A stretch of DNA of 64,000 nt from Aestuariicoccus sp032586235 (GTDB lineage Bacteria; Pseudomonadota; Alphaproteobacteria; Rhodobacterales; Rhodobacteraceae): NCBI RefSeq assembly GCF_032586235.1, contig NZ_JAWHTD010000002.1, forward strand, positions 186,001 through 250,000, written 5' to 3'. The notes beneath the pieces are model-generated. The model worked only from the letters and a program-made list of their open reading frames with translations, was not told the DNA's origin and searched no databases. Numbering within the stretch: position 1 is the first letter of the stretch; every line of letters begins with the position of its first letter. Of this stretch, positions 16,602 to 25,586 are shown piece after piece. Made by a program: the position numbers and the translations under genes.

Positions 16602-17103
16602 CGGGATGCTGCCTATGATCCGGTTTTTGTTGGTTGCGGGCCTAAGCGCCGCGCTGGGCCTGTCCACCGCAGAGGCGCAGGGCACCTCGCTTGCGTTCGG
16701 CGGCATCAAGCAAGACACCAGCGCCCCCGTCGAGGTCAGCGCCGACAGTCTTTCGGTCAACCAGTCTGACGGCACCGCGCTCTATTCCGGTAACGTGGTG
16801 ATCGGGCAGGGCGAGATGCGCCTGGCCGCCCCGCAGGTTCTGGTCGTCTATTCCGAAGGCGCGCGCCGGATCGACCGGCTGGAGGCGTCGGGCGGCGTCA
16901 CGTTGGTCAGCGGCGACGAGGCCGCCGAGGCCGACCGCGCCGATTATGACATCGACGCCGGCACCATCGAGATGGTGGGTAACGTGTTGCTGACGCAGGG
17001 CGGTAACGCGCTGACCTCGGAACGGATGGTGGTGAACCTCGAGGACGGCACCGCGCAGATGTCGGGCCGGGTGAGGACGGTGTTGCAGACGGGGGACCAG
17101 TGA
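16585..17103 (+). CDS. lptA: LPS transport periplasmic protein LptA
   Basis: 172 aa from the ATG at 16585 that overlaps lptC; in-frame ATGs at 16606 and 16615 are also possible, and the last gives the cleanest signal peptide, MIRFLLVAGLSAALGL...AEA. The mature protein is an OstA/LptA beta-jellyroll: PVEVSADSLSVNQSDG, ALYSGNVVIGQGEMRLAA and EMVGNVLLTQGG. It bridges inner and outer membranes for LPS. Its stop overlaps the lptB start, so the three lpt genes are translationally linked. Confidence 0.92.
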   Translation: MIRKSDGMLPMIRFLLVAGLSAALGLSTAEAQGTSLAFGGIKQDTSAPVEVSADSLSVNQSDGTALYSGNVVIGQGEMRLAAPQVLVVYSEGARRIDRLEASGGVTLVSGDEAAEADRADYDIDAGTIEMVGNVLLTQGGNALTSERMVVNLEDGTAQMSGRVRTVLQTGDQ

Positions 17104-17864
17104 TGGCGCCGCCCCCCGAATTGACGGTCACCGAAGGCGACAGCGGCCTGCGCGTCGAGCATCTGCGCAAGAGTTACCGTAAGAAGGTGGTGCTGCGCGA
17201 CGTGTCGATCCGGCTGGACCGGGGCGAGGTCGTGGGACTGCTCGGCCCGAACGGCTGCGGCAAGACCACGACCTTTTATGCAATTGCGGGCATCGTGAAC
17301 CCCGAAGGCGGGCAGGTGCTGATCGACGGGGTGGATGCCACCTATCTGCCGATGTATCGCCGTGCGCGGCTGGGCATCGGCTATCTGCCGCAGGAAATGT
17401 CGATCTTCCGGGGGCTCTCGGTCGAGGACAATATCGGTTCGGTTCTCGATATCTCGGAACCCAACCGGCACCGGCGGCGCGAGCGGCTCGAGGAATTGCT
17501 GGGCGAGTTTTCCATCGAACACCTGCGCCGCGCGCCCGCGCTGGCGCTGTCGGGCGGTGAGCGCCGCCGGGTCGAGATCGCGCGCTGCCTTGCGGCCAAT
17601 CCGAAATACCTGCTGCTGGACGAGCCCTTCGCCGGGGTCGATCCGATCAGCGTCGGCGATATCCGGCACCTGGTGGCGGACCTCAAGAAACGCGGGATCG
17701 GCGTGCTGATCACCGACCATAACGTGCGGGAAACGCTCGAAATCGTCGACCGTGCCTATATCCTGCACGACGGCACCGTGCTGATGTCGGGCAGCCCGGA
17801 CGAGGTGGTGCGCAACGAAAACGTCAGGCGCGTGTATCTGGGCGACAACTTTCGTATAGGTTGA
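17100..17864 (+). CDS. lptB: LPS export ABC ATPase LptB
   Basis: 254 aa from the GTG at 17100, or 253 from the ATG at 17103; both overlap the lptA stop. Walker A is GPNGCGKTT, the Q loop is in YLPQEMSIF, the ABC signature is LSGGERRR, and Walker B is LLLDEPFAGVDP followed by the switch His in ITDHNVRE. This ATPase drives LPS extraction by LptFG from the inner membrane. rpoN, which follows lptB in many proteobacteria, is not present; hpf comes after a 251-bp gap. Confidence 0.95.
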   Translation: MMAPPPELTVTEGDSGLRVEHLRKSYRKKVVLRDVSIRLDRGEVVGLLGPNGCGKTTTFYAIAGIVNPEGGQVLIDGVDATYLPMYRRARLGIGYLPQEMSIFRGLSVEDNIGSVLDISEPNRHRRRERLEELLGEFSIEHLRRAPALALSGGERRRVEIARCLAANPKYLLLDEPFAGVDPISVGDIRHLVADLKKRGIGVLITDHNVRETLEIVDRAYILHDGTVLMSGSPDEVVRNENVRRVYLGDNFRIG

Positions 17865-17917
17865 AACTTGCCGCCCCCGCCGGACAATGTTTTGCAGCCC
17901 CCGCTGTGCGGATTTTA

Positions 17918-17947
17918 TTGACAGACAGGCCTCTTCTCACCTCAAAT
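17918..17947 (+). promoter_or_regulatory. Candidate promoter upstream of hpf
   Basis: TTGACA at 17918-17923 with a weak -10-like TCAAAT at 17942-17947, 18 nt spacing, in the 251-bp gap after lptB. A 7-bp hairpin, ACCGGCC (18063-18069) and GGCCGGT (18083-18089), lies in the would-be leader before hpf. Confidence 0.35.
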
Positions 17948-18115
17948 GGGGTATGACGCTTTGCTTTTTCGCATGGTTGGCCAGCTGCACCCTTAGTCCC
18001 GAGGGCGGTTTGCCACAAGCCAGCGAAGGCGAGCGTTTCTCCTGACAGGACCCCCGCAGGCAACCGGCCGCAAGGCCGTTTTGGCCGGTCCTGACACCAA
18101 CAAGAAGGAACGACA

Positions 18116-18679
18116 ATGCGCTATCAGATCACTGGAAAACACATCGACATCGGCGACGCTCTTCAGACCCATGTGAAGACAGAGCTGGGGGCCATGCTTG
18201 AAAAGTATGCTGGCCGGCCAACCGATGCCCTTGTCGTCTTTTCCAAAAGCGCGCATGAATTCGTTTGCGAAGCGACGGTGCATCTTTCCACCGGGTTGAC
18301 CGCAACCGCCAAGGCGCATGAGACCGAGATTTATGCCTCTTTCGACAGCTGCTGCGAGAAAATGGACAAGCAGCTGCGCCGCTACAAGCGCCGTCTCAAG
18401 GATCATCACAAGGACCGCACGGAACCCGTTGAACTTATTGGCGCGTCCTCGTATATCCTTGCCGGAGAAGACGAGGCATCGGAAAACGAACCCGAGACGC
18501 TTCAGCCCATGATCGTCGCCGAGATGGAGACCAAGATCCCGTCCTTGACCGTGGGCGAGGCCGTGATGCAGATGGAATTGGCAGGGGCGCCGGTGCTGGT
18601 GTTCCGAAACGAAAAGAAAGACGGTGTGAACGTTGTATACCGGCGCGACGATGGGAATATCGGCTGGATCGACCCGTAA
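18116..18679 (+). CDS. hpf: Ribosome hibernation promoting factor, long form
   Basis: 187 aa with an AAGAAGGAA ribosome site. The N-terminal S30AE domain (1-105) has MRYQITGKHIDIGDALQTHV at the start and the basic RRYKRRLKDHHK helix that contacts 16S rRNA. The C-terminal domain (about 130-187), with PSLTVGEAVMQMEL and GNIGWIDP, mediates 100S dimer formation in long HPFs. It inactivates ribosomes in stationary phase or stress. The ptsN neighbour is conserved with hpf across proteobacteria. Confidence 0.95.
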   Translation: MRYQITGKHIDIGDALQTHVKTELGAMLEKYAGRPTDALVVFSKSAHEFVCEATVHLSTGLTATAKAHETEIYASFDSCCEKMDKQLRRYKRRLKDHHKDRTEPVELIGASSYILAGEDEASENEPETLQPMIVAEMETKIPSLTVGEAVMQMELAGAPVLVFRNEKKDGVNVVYRRDDGNIGWIDP

Positions 18680-18732
18680 GGGCCGGTCCGTTCGCGCAGC
18701 CAGCAACCGCAGCGTCAGATAACGGGCAGTTC

Positions 18733-19197
18733 ATGAACGTACAGAAGATCCTGAAGCCTCAGGCCGTCAAGGTCGTGTCGGCAGCCATCAGCAAGAAGCG
18801 GCTGATGAACGATGTCGCGGATCTGGCGGCAGCGGCCTACGGGTTCGACGCAGGCATGGCCGTCGATGCGCTGCTGGAACGCGAAAGCCTCGGCCCCACC
18901 GGCGTCGGCAACGGCGTGGCCCTGCCGCACGCACGGATCGCCGGGCTGGACGACGTGGTGGGCGCCTTCATTCTGCTGGAAAAGCCGATCAGCTTCGAGG
19001 CGGTCGACCGTCAGCCGGTTGATGTGGTCTTTGCGCTCTTTGCGCCCGAGGAGGCCGGGGTCGAACATCTCAAGGCGCTTGCGCTGGTGTCGCGGACGCT
19101 GCGGGACGCGGGGCTGTGCCGCAAGCTGCGCGCCAATCGCGACGCGCCGACGATCTACACGCTGCTGACCGAAGCGCAGTCGGCGCAGGCCGCCTGA
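18733..19197 (+). CDS. ptsN: PTS nitrogen-regulatory enzyme IIA (EIIA-Ntr)
   Basis: 154 aa PTS EIIA type-2 domain. The phosphorylated residue is His66 in GVALPHARI. Homologues take phosphate from EI-Ntr/NPr and regulate potassium transport, carbon and nitrogen metabolism rather than importing sugar. It is 53 nt downstream of hpf. Its stop lies inside a 9-bp hairpin shared with the convergent sulfotransferase gene. Confidence 0.94.
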   Translation: MNVQKILKPQAVKVVSAAISKKRLMNDVADLAAAAYGFDAGMAVDALLERESLGPTGVGNGVALPHARIAGLDDVVGAFILLEKPISFEAVDRQPVDVVFALFAPEEAGVEHLKALALVSRTLRDAGLCRKLRANRDAPTIYTLLTEAQSAQAA

Positions 19198-19212
19198 GCC
19201 CTCGGCTCAGGC
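19192..19212. terminator. Bidirectional hairpin at the ptsN/sulfotransferase junction
   Basis: GCCTGAGCC (19192-19200) and GGCTCAGGC (19204-19212) form a perfect 9-bp stem with a 3-nt loop that covers both stop codons of the convergent genes, which are only 9 nt apart. Confidence 0.6.
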
Positions 19213-20637
19213 CCAGTCGTCAAATCCGAACATTACGTAATCGCGGGCATAGGCGTCGCGGGCCAGGCTTTCGATCTGGTCGTCATAGATGTCGGCCAGC
19301 CCGAACGGCGCGGCGATGGGCACCGGCTGCGGATCCGGCGGCGCGGGGTGGCCGACCTGCATCGCCAGCGCAGGCAGGTATTCCGCCATCTCGGTTTCGC
19401 GCACCAGCATGTCGGGTAGGGTGAATTCGGCCATGCCCTGGATGCACTGCGCCTGCGTCGCCCAATGGGCATCCACGCGCACGGCCGTTTGCCGGTTCAG
19501 ATTCGCCTTGAGAAACGCCAGGAATGCCGTGAACGCCTCGCGATGGGCGGCGACGTCGTAATCGGGGCCGGGATCGCCTTCGGGCAGGGGCAGGTTGTGG
19601 GCGCGGATCAGCGTGCGGCGGATCTGGGCAAAGCTGCCCTTGCCGGTGTGCAGGATCCTTGAGCAAAACGCATCGTGCGCCCGCGCGACCGGGTGGCGCA
19701 GCACGCTGAACGACCGGTGCCCCGGCCGGTCACGCTTCCATTGGCGCAGGGATTTCTGGGTGAAGTCGCGGGTCAGATCGTCGGTCGTGACCCCGTCCAG
19801 ATCCGCCAGCCACGCCAGAACCGCCGGTTCCGGCCCCGAGCGGATCGGCATGTAAAGCAGCGGCGTCTTGGCGGCGGCGGTATAGGCCGGCACCACCGGC
19901 CCGCGGCGCGGCTCGAAATTTGGGGTGCGGGTGAGGTTGAACTGATCCAGCTTGGCCAGTGCTGCGCGCATCGCCTCGAAATTGTCGACCTTTTCGGAGA
20001 CCGGTTCGGGATTCTGGCGCTTCAGCGCGGTGTTCAGCGATTTCAGCTGATCCCGGCAGCCCAGCCAGCGCGCCAGCCCGTTCATCACATCGACGTCCTG
20101 CAAATCCTCGTAGGCCACATAAAAGGCGGTCTGCCCGCTGATTTGCAGCGCATTCATCAGGGTGATCTGGAACGCCTGAAGCGCGGCCAGATGCGTCTCG
20201 AACTCGCCCGGATCGAACTGCGCCTTGGCGTCCTTGCGCTTTTTGACGTTGGTCAGTTTCCACTGGCCGGTGCTCTGGGCGATCTTCCAGCTGACGTAGC
20301 TGTCGACGGGATTGCGCGTCAGGATGATCTTGGCGCAGCGTTCGTCCGCCAGCAGTTTCGGCAGGATGCGCGCGTCGTGGTCGTGAAAGAACCGGAACCC
20401 GCCGATGCCGTCGGGGGTCGCATGGCGGATCTGGCCCAGCAGGCGATCGGGATCCGCGTCGCGTTCCAGCTGGCTGATCCCCAGGATGTCGCGGGTCGTG
20501 GGATAGCCGATGAAATGCGGATTGAACGCCTCGCCATAGCAGGTCAGCCCGTCGAAGGCGTTCAGATTCGCCTCGAGAAAATTCGATCCGGTGCGCATTT
20601 CAGCGAAGACGACGAAATAGTCGAAGCGGTCGGACAT
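19207..20637 (-). CDS. Double-domain sulfotransferase family protein
   Basis: 476 aa. The first half is an Stf0-like sulfotransferase: FAEMRTGSNFLEANL (PAPS 5'-phosphosulfate loop, RTGSN 15-19) and IILTRNPVDSYVSWK (3'-phosphate motif, 105-118). The second half repeats the pattern in degenerate form: LYMPIRSGPEPAVLAWL at 261-277 and SFSVLRHPVARAHDAF at 309-324. It probably transfers sulfate from PAPS to a glycan in the cytoplasm. It is the last gene of a leftward glycan cluster that also encodes CysQ, which degrades the PAP by-product. Acceptor unknown; the second domain may be regulatory or a second active site. Confidence 0.85.
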   Translation of the reverse strand: MSDRFDYFVVFAEMRTGSNFLEANLNAFDGLTCYGEAFNPHFIGYPTTRDILGISQLERDADPDRLLGQIRHATPDGIGGFRFFHDHDARILPKLLADERCAKIILTRNPVDSYVSWKIAQSTGQWKLTNVKKRKDAKAQFDPGEFETHLAALQAFQITLMNALQISGQTAFYVAYEDLQDVDVMNGLARWLGCRDQLKSLNTALKRQNPEPVSEKVDNFEAMRAALAKLDQFNLTRTPNFEPRRGPVVPAYTAAAKTPLLYMPIRSGPEPAVLAWLADLDGVTTDDLTRDFTQKSLRQWKRDRPGHRSFSVLRHPVARAHDAFCSRILHTGKGSFAQIRRTLIRAHNLPLPEGDPGPDYDVAAHREAFTAFLAFLKANLNRQTAVRVDAHWATQAQCIQGMAEFTLPDMLVRETEMAEYLPALAMQVGHPAPPDPQPVPIAAPFGLADIYDDQIESLARDAYARDYVMFGFDDWA

Positions 20638-20644
20638 GCGGGGC

Positions 20645-22345
20645 CTATTTCTTGATCAGATAGGGTTTGCGGGCAGAGGTCGGATCGTGGCGTGGGGCGG
20701 GATCGACAGGGAAATCGCCCATCAGATAGGGATGCATCCCCTGGTTCTTGAGGTTCTGCAGGAACTGGCCAAAGCCGGTCAGATCGGCCATGCGCGGCGC
20801 CTCGGACAGGCGGCGCGGCGCCTTCAGCCCGATCTCGTCGATGATGACCTGCAGCGGTTCCATCGGGGCCTCGATGAATTCGGCCATGGTCCAGATGCGG
20901 ACGCGGGCCTTGACGTCGGGCGAGCGCAGCTCGTCCAGCATCTTGGCCTCGATCTTTTGCAGCTTGGCGGCCTCGCGGCGCAGATCGGCGAAATTGGCGT
21001 TCGACTTGAACAGTGGCACCGCCCAGGCCCCCGAAACGACGCTGATCTGCGCATTGGGGTCGCGGCTGAAATGCCAGTTGATGTCGGGATTGTCGCGGGG
21101 GCCGTATTGAAAGCACTGCCGCTCGCCCCGGGTGTTCCAAAGCAGGTTGGTCAGAAAGGCGCGCGGATTGGCGTCGCGCAGGGCGGCATTGTCCGACAGC
21201 GCCCCGTTGACCACGGTCTGCCCGCCCGCGAATTCGGCCCGTGCCGGGCCGAAGAGATGGCCATGCACCTGCGCCCCGGTGGCCCGCGCCAGCCAGGGCT
21301 CGAAATCCTCGAAAAGCTCGGCAAAGCCCTGAAAGACCGAATATTTCCCAGCCGTCAGCCCGTTTTCCCAGCCTTGGTTGGGAAACCGGCTTTGCATATA
21401 AAGCCCCGGGCGGCCCCTTGTGCGGCGGTCCACGGCCTTGGCGAAGATGCGGTCGATCTTGCCGGGGTTCGGTTCGGTCCGGTTCATCGCGCCCGCCGGG
21501 TCGGTCAGGAACGCCTGATAGAGCCGTTCCGCATGCGGCCAGATCTTGCGCGCCACAAAGCAATCCGAGCGGCGCAGCAGTTGCAGATGATCGTCGTAGA
21601 AGATGTGCGGTTTGCCCTGAAAGTCGAACTTCGACAGGGTCAGCGACCGGCTTTCGATATTGGTGGAATAGAGCCGCGACAGGGTCTGGAAATAGGATTC
21701 ATCCGGGATCCAGACATGGCGGAAATACCGGTCGTATTTGCGGCGGTCGGGGTCCTGCAGGATCGCCGACAGCGTCTGCCGGGTCAGGCACCACCATTGG
21801 CTGCCCATATGCGGCGTGATGCCGGGGGGCACCCGGCGGCGAAAACCAACCTTGCGCTGCAGCTCGACGAAGCGGTCGAAGAGATAGCGGTTCTTGCGCC
21901 ACGAGAACGGGAAGCGCAGTGTAAAGCGTTCCTGGTCCAGCCCGCCGACCGTCCAGGGCACATCGGCGGTGGTGGCGCTTTCGATGAAATCGGTGCGCGG
22001 CCGCTCTTCGAGATATTCGATCAGCTCTTCGACCGGGCGCAGCGGCAGGCATGACCCAGAGGCCAGGTAGACATGGCGCACGTCGGGAAACTTGTCCAGC
22101 ATCAGCTCGGCGGCGTCCTGGCTGGCGGCCACCAGCCCCCAGGTGCCCCAGTCGCAGCGGTGACGGCGGGAAAACCGGATCACGGACACGTCCGCCAGCC
22201 CGGCGACAAAGTCGTTATAGACCCGGCGCGGCACGATCTTGTCGACATGGATCACCACCGGGCAGCCGGCGCGCGCCCAGTGCCGCGCCACCTGTTCGGC
22301 GCGCCCCAACGCGGTGTGCACCAGCATGACGATCCCGACGCTCAT
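20645..22345 (-). CDS. GT14-type glycosyltransferase with DUF5928 domain
   Basis: 566 aa. The N-terminal 260 residues match the Core-2/I-branching beta-1,6-N-acetylglucosaminyltransferase fold: VMLVHTALGRAEQVARHW, VVIHVDKIVP, YLASGSCLPLRP and GSQWWCLTRQTL, then PDESYFQTL, the usual acidic motif. The C-terminal 290 residues correspond to DUF5928, found fused to this transferase in Roseobacter-group bacteria. Within it, WENGLTAGKYSVFQGFAELFEDF and HGHLFGP are distinctive. Cytoplasmic face of the inner membrane. It follows the next transferase gene with a 4-nt overlap (22342-22345). Donor and acceptor sugars unknown. Confidence 0.85.
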   Translation of the reverse strand: MSVGIVMLVHTALGRAEQVARHWARAGCPVVIHVDKIVPRRVYNDFVAGLADVSVIRFSRRHRCDWGTWGLVAASQDAAELMLDKFPDVRHVYLASGSCLPLRPVEELIEYLEERPRTDFIESATTADVPWTVGGLDQERFTLRFPFSWRKNRYLFDRFVELQRKVGFRRRVPPGITPHMGSQWWCLTRQTLSAILQDPDRRKYDRYFRHVWIPDESYFQTLSRLYSTNIESRSLTLSKFDFQGKPHIFYDDHLQLLRRSDCFVARKIWPHAERLYQAFLTDPAGAMNRTEPNPGKIDRIFAKAVDRRTRGRPGLYMQSRFPNQGWENGLTAGKYSVFQGFAELFEDFEPWLARATGAQVHGHLFGPARAEFAGGQTVVNGALSDNAALRDANPRAFLTNLLWNTRGERQCFQYGPRDNPDINWHFSRDPNAQISVVSGAWAVPLFKSNANFADLRREAAKLQKIEAKMLDELRSPDVKARVRIWTMAEFIEAPMEPLQVIIDEIGLKAPRRLSEAPRMADLTGFGQFLQNLKNQGMHPYLMGDFPVDPAPRHDPTSARKPYLIKK

Positions 22346-23394
22346 GCCCAGTTGCCTTTCGACATGAGCCCAAGGATCTCAAGCTGGCGCCAGTTGATGT
22401 ATTTCTCGGACCACTTGCACCAGAGTTCCGGGTTGTCACGGATGCCGGCGGCATAGGCCAGATATTCCTTGGACCCGGCGTAATGCTGTTTGCGGTCCAG
22501 CTCTTCCTGCGCCTTGACGGTGAAGGTGTCGAGAAACTTGGTGTGCAGCAGCACGCCGCTGGCCTTTTCGCCGCCCCATTCGTCGTAGACGAGGTTCAGC
22601 CCGCGCGGCAGCAGATTGTGGGTCGAGCTGACATAGGCATAGCGCCGGTCCCATTTGACCAGCGGCACCTTGTTCAGCGCTGGCGCGCGGTCGGGCTGGT
22701 CGGTGAAGAACATGCGCGCGCGCGGGCCGCCCTGGATCCACAGGTTGCCATACCGCGGGTTGCGGCGGATCGTGTAATTGCCCGCGTCGAACCACGACGC
22801 GATCTCAAGCGGGTTCTGCCCGGGCCGGTAGGGCTGGGCGTCGATCCGGCCTTTGGGATACATATCCAGCAGCATGGCGCTGAACGACTTGATCGACGAG
22901 GCATCCAGCCAGTCGGTCAAAGCGCGCAGCGGTCGCGTGTCGCTGAACGGGTAGACGAAGAGTTCGTCCGGATCGACGACCAGCGACCAGTGGCCGTGGG
23001 CATGTTTCAGCATCAGGTAGTTCAGCCAGTCGACCCCAAACCGCGCGCGCTTGTAGCTGGCGCGCGTGGTCCAGACCGAAACGTCCTTTTGCTGGGCCAG
23101 GTAATCCAGCGATCCATCGGTGCTGTCGTTGTCGACAAAGAAGAAGTGGTTGACCCCCATGTCCCTGTAATACCTCAGGAAATAGGGCAGGCGGGCACCT
23201 TCGTTGCGTTGCGTGGAAAAAACGAAGATGTCCGACGGGCGCAGCTGGTCGTGGCGCAGGGACACCGGCGAAAGCTCTCGGCTTTTGCGGTAGGCGCGGA
23301 TGCGCCAGCGCTTCCGCTGTAGCCGAAGCCGGTATGATTGCCATGCGCCCACGCCTGCGCCCTTGTGCCTGTCTGGATGCCAGCGTCCCGGCAT
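22342..23394 (-). CDS. GT2/GT92-like glycosyltransferase
   Basis: 350 aa. It begins with a basic stretch, then an A-type glycosyltransferase fold: IFVFSTQRNEGARLPYFLRYY, FFFVDNDSTDGSLDYL (nucleotide-binding Asp residues) and WSLVVDPDELFVYP (metal-binding DPD). The C-terminal WCKWSEKYINWRQLEIL may contact the acceptor. The pattern fits Glyco_tranf_2_4 proteins of capsular or exopolysaccharide clusters. Its stop overlaps the start of the DUF5928 gene. Sugar specificity unknown. Confidence 0.87.
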   Translation of the reverse strand: MPGRWHPDRHKGAGVGAWQSYRLRLQRKRWRIRAYRKSRELSPVSLRHDQLRPSDIFVFSTQRNEGARLPYFLRYYRDMGVNHFFFVDNDSTDGSLDYLAQQKDVSVWTTRASYKRARFGVDWLNYLMLKHAHGHWSLVVDPDELFVYPFSDTRPLRALTDWLDASSIKSFSAMLLDMYPKGRIDAQPYRPGQNPLEIASWFDAGNYTIRRNPRYGNLWIQGGPRARMFFTDQPDRAPALNKVPLVKWDRRYAYVSSTHNLLPRGLNLVYDEWGGEKASGVLLHTKFLDTFTVKAQEELDRKQHYAGSKEYLAYAAGIRDNPELWCKWSEKYINWRQLEILGLMSKGNWA

Positions 23395-23410
23395 CGATTT
23401 TTGGCGGCTA

Positions 23411-24616
23411 TCAGATCAGCCTTAACACGGTCTTGAAATGCGCATCCCAATCCGGCGGCGTAAAGCCACCTTTGTGCTGAGATGGGCGTTTGCCCGCGGC
23501 ATGATCCTTGGCCAGCTCGATTATCTTTGTGCGCCAAAGATAACCGTCTGACACCTCTGCGTAAATGGGTATATCCCCAAGCACTTCCCGGTAGATCGGC
23601 AGGTCGTTGCAGACAACCGGCCGGCCAAGGGCCGCCGCCTCGATGGGCGGCAGGCCATAGCCTTCGGCAAGGCTGGGAAAAAGCAGCCCGGCGCTGTCGC
23701 GGAGCAGCGCAAAGATCGCCTCATCCGGCAGGCCGTTCAGCTCGTGCACCCGGTCCTGCCCGGCGTCGAGCCGGGCAAAGACCGCGTGGTTTTCCCAGCC
23801 CCTGTGGCCGCAGATCAGCAGATGCGCCTCGGGGATGTCGGGCCAGAGGTCCAGCAGCAGCGCGTGGTTCTTGCGCGGCTCGATGGTGCCCAGACAGACA
23901 AAATAGGGTTGCCCGGTCCACGGCCCGGCGGGGGCCGTCCCAGGCACGGGGCGGGGCACGCCCAGATGCGCGACCACCGTCTGCGGCAGGCCGTCCGCGC
24001 CCAGATGGCGGGCGATGTCGGCGCGGGTCTGGGCCGTGTTGCAGATCAGCAGATCGGCGGCGCGCCCCACGCGGGTCAGGAAATGCCGGAAGCGGTCCAC
24101 GCTGCCGGGGCGCTGGAACTGCGGATGATCCAGCGGGATCGTGTCGTGTATCAGCACCGCAATGCGGCTTTGCGGAATGGCCCGGACCGCCGTAATCACC
24201 CGGTCGCTCAGGTTGCTGTGCCCGGTGTTCAGGTAATGCGTCCCCGCCGGCAGATGACGCCGCAGCATCCGGCCCAGCCCGCGCGGCAGGCACCGGGCGG
24301 CGGCGACGCGGCGCAGATCGGCCTCGGCGCGCAGGCGCACGGGATCGGCCTTGCGCGACAAGCGCGCCAGAAGGTCCGGCGCGCCCCAATCGTCATCCCG
24401 CAGCCTGTCGCGTATGGCGGCGCAGCCCGCCCGGTCGAGCAGGACAAACCCAAGACGCGTGCGCACCAGCCCGTAAAGCGGCGTGGCCTGAGACAGCAGG
24501 TGGCTCAGATAGGCGTATTCCACGCGGTCCACGCCGGTCTGCGCCCGCCCGGCGCGGCTGATCAGGCGCGTCAGGTCGAGCAGGCGGGCAGGCGGGTCAG
24601 CGTTCGTAAGGTCCAT
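23411..24616 (-). CDS. GT4-family glycosyltransferase
   Basis: 401 aa GT-B fold. The N-terminal domain begins LLDLTRLISRAGRAQTGVDR, a signature of a Roseobacter-type group. The C-terminal domain carries the GT4 hallmarks YFVCLGTIEPRKNHALLLD and LFPSLAEGYGLPPIEAAALGRP, in which the E-x7-E motif binds the donor sugar nucleotide. A retaining transferase on the cytoplasmic side of the membrane. Its start overlaps the end of galE by 20 nt, indicating one transcript. The product linkage is unknown. Confidence 0.9.
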   Translation of the reverse strand: MDLTNADPPARLLDLTRLISRAGRAQTGVDRVEYAYLSHLLSQATPLYGLVRTRLGFVLLDRAGCAAIRDRLRDDDWGAPDLLARLSRKADPVRLRAEADLRRVAAARCLPRGLGRMLRRHLPAGTHYLNTGHSNLSDRVITAVRAIPQSRIAVLIHDTIPLDHPQFQRPGSVDRFRHFLTRVGRAADLLICNTAQTRADIARHLGADGLPQTVVAHLGVPRPVPGTAPAGPWTGQPYFVCLGTIEPRKNHALLLDLWPDIPEAHLLICGHRGWENHAVFARLDAGQDRVHELNGLPDEAIFALLRDSAGLLFPSLAEGYGLPPIEAAALGRPVVCNDLPIYREVLGDIPIYAEVSDGYLWRTKIIELAKDHAAGKRPSQHKGGFTPPDWDAHFKTVLRLI

Positions 24617-25580
24617 GTCTGTGCCAGGCCCAGGCGTCGGTGATCATCTGCTGCATGGTCGAGCGCCCGGGGCTCCACCCCAGTTCCGCCGCGGCGCGGG
24701 TCGAGCCCGACACCAGCTTGGTCGCATCGCCCGGGCGGCGCGGGCCGACGGAATGCGGCACCTCGCGGTTGGTGACGGCGCGGCTGGCGTCGATCACCTC
24801 GCGCACGGAAAAGCCCTTGCCGCTGCCAAGGTTGAACACGCGGCTTTCGCGCCCGTCCTGCAACCATTTCAGCCCCAGCACATGCGCCTCGACCAGGTCC
24901 ATGACATGCACATAATCGCGGATACAGGTGCCGTCGGGCGTGTCGTAATCGTCGCCGTGGATGGTCAGCGCGGGGCGCTGGCCGTCGATCGCCTCGAGCA
25001 TAACCGGGATCAGATGCGTTTCGGGGCGGTGGCATTCGCCGACCTCGGTCTCGGGGTCGGCACCGGCGACGTTGAAATAGCGAAAGATCACGTGGCGCAG
25101 GCCGTAGGCGGCCTCGAAATCGCGCAGAATATCCTCGATCGCGCGTTTCGACGCGCCATACGCGTTCAGCGGCTGCTGCGGCGTGTCCTCGTCCAGCACG
25201 ATGTTGTCGTGCTCGCCATAGGTTGCGCAGGTCGAGCTGAAGACGAAATTCATGCAGCCCGCCGCGACCGCCGCCTCGATCAGCGTCAGCGAGCCTTCGA
25301 CGTTGTTGCGCCAGTAGAGGCCGGGTTTCGCCATCGCCTCGCCCACCTGGCTGAGCGCTGCGAAATGCATCACGGCGACGGGATTGTGCTGCGCAAAGAC
25401 CGCGTCCAGCCGGGCGCGGTCCAGCAGATCGCCTTGTTCGAACGGGCCGAACTTGACCGCCTGCTGCCAGCCGGTCGACAGGTTGTCGTAGGTGACGGGG
25501 GTCAAGCCCTCGCGCGCAAGCACCTTGCAGGCGTGGCTTCCGATATAGCCCGCGCCCCCGGTCACCATCACATTGGGCAT
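24597..25580 (-). CDS. galE: UDP-glucose 4-epimerase
   Basis: 327 aa extended short-chain dehydrogenase. NAD-binding GGAGYIGSHACKVL at 7-20, catalytic FSSTCATYG (Ser/Thr) and YGASK (Tyr-x3-Lys), followed by the family motif YFNVAGADPETEVGE and IRDYVHVMDLVEAHVLGL. It interconverts UDP-glucose and UDP-galactose (or the GlcNAc/GalNAc pair), feeding the neighbouring transferases. It sits 6 nt downstream of galU, which makes its substrate UDP-glucose. Confidence 0.95.
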   Translation of the reverse strand: MPNVMVTGGAGYIGSHACKVLAREGLTPVTYDNLSTGWQQAVKFGPFEQGDLLDRARLDAVFAQHNPVAVMHFAALSQVGEAMAKPGLYWRNNVEGSLTLIEAAVAAGCMNFVFSSTCATYGEHDNIVLDEDTPQQPLNAYGASKRAIEDILRDFEAAYGLRHVIFRYFNVAGADPETEVGECHRPETHLIPVMLEAIDGQRPALTIHGDDYDTPDGTCIRDYVHVMDLVEAHVLGLKWLQDGRESRVFNLGSGKGFSVREVIDASRAVTNREVPHSVGPRRPGDATKLVSGSTRAAAELGWSPGRSTMQQMITDAWAWHRHGPYER

Positions 25581-25586
25581 CGGCCG

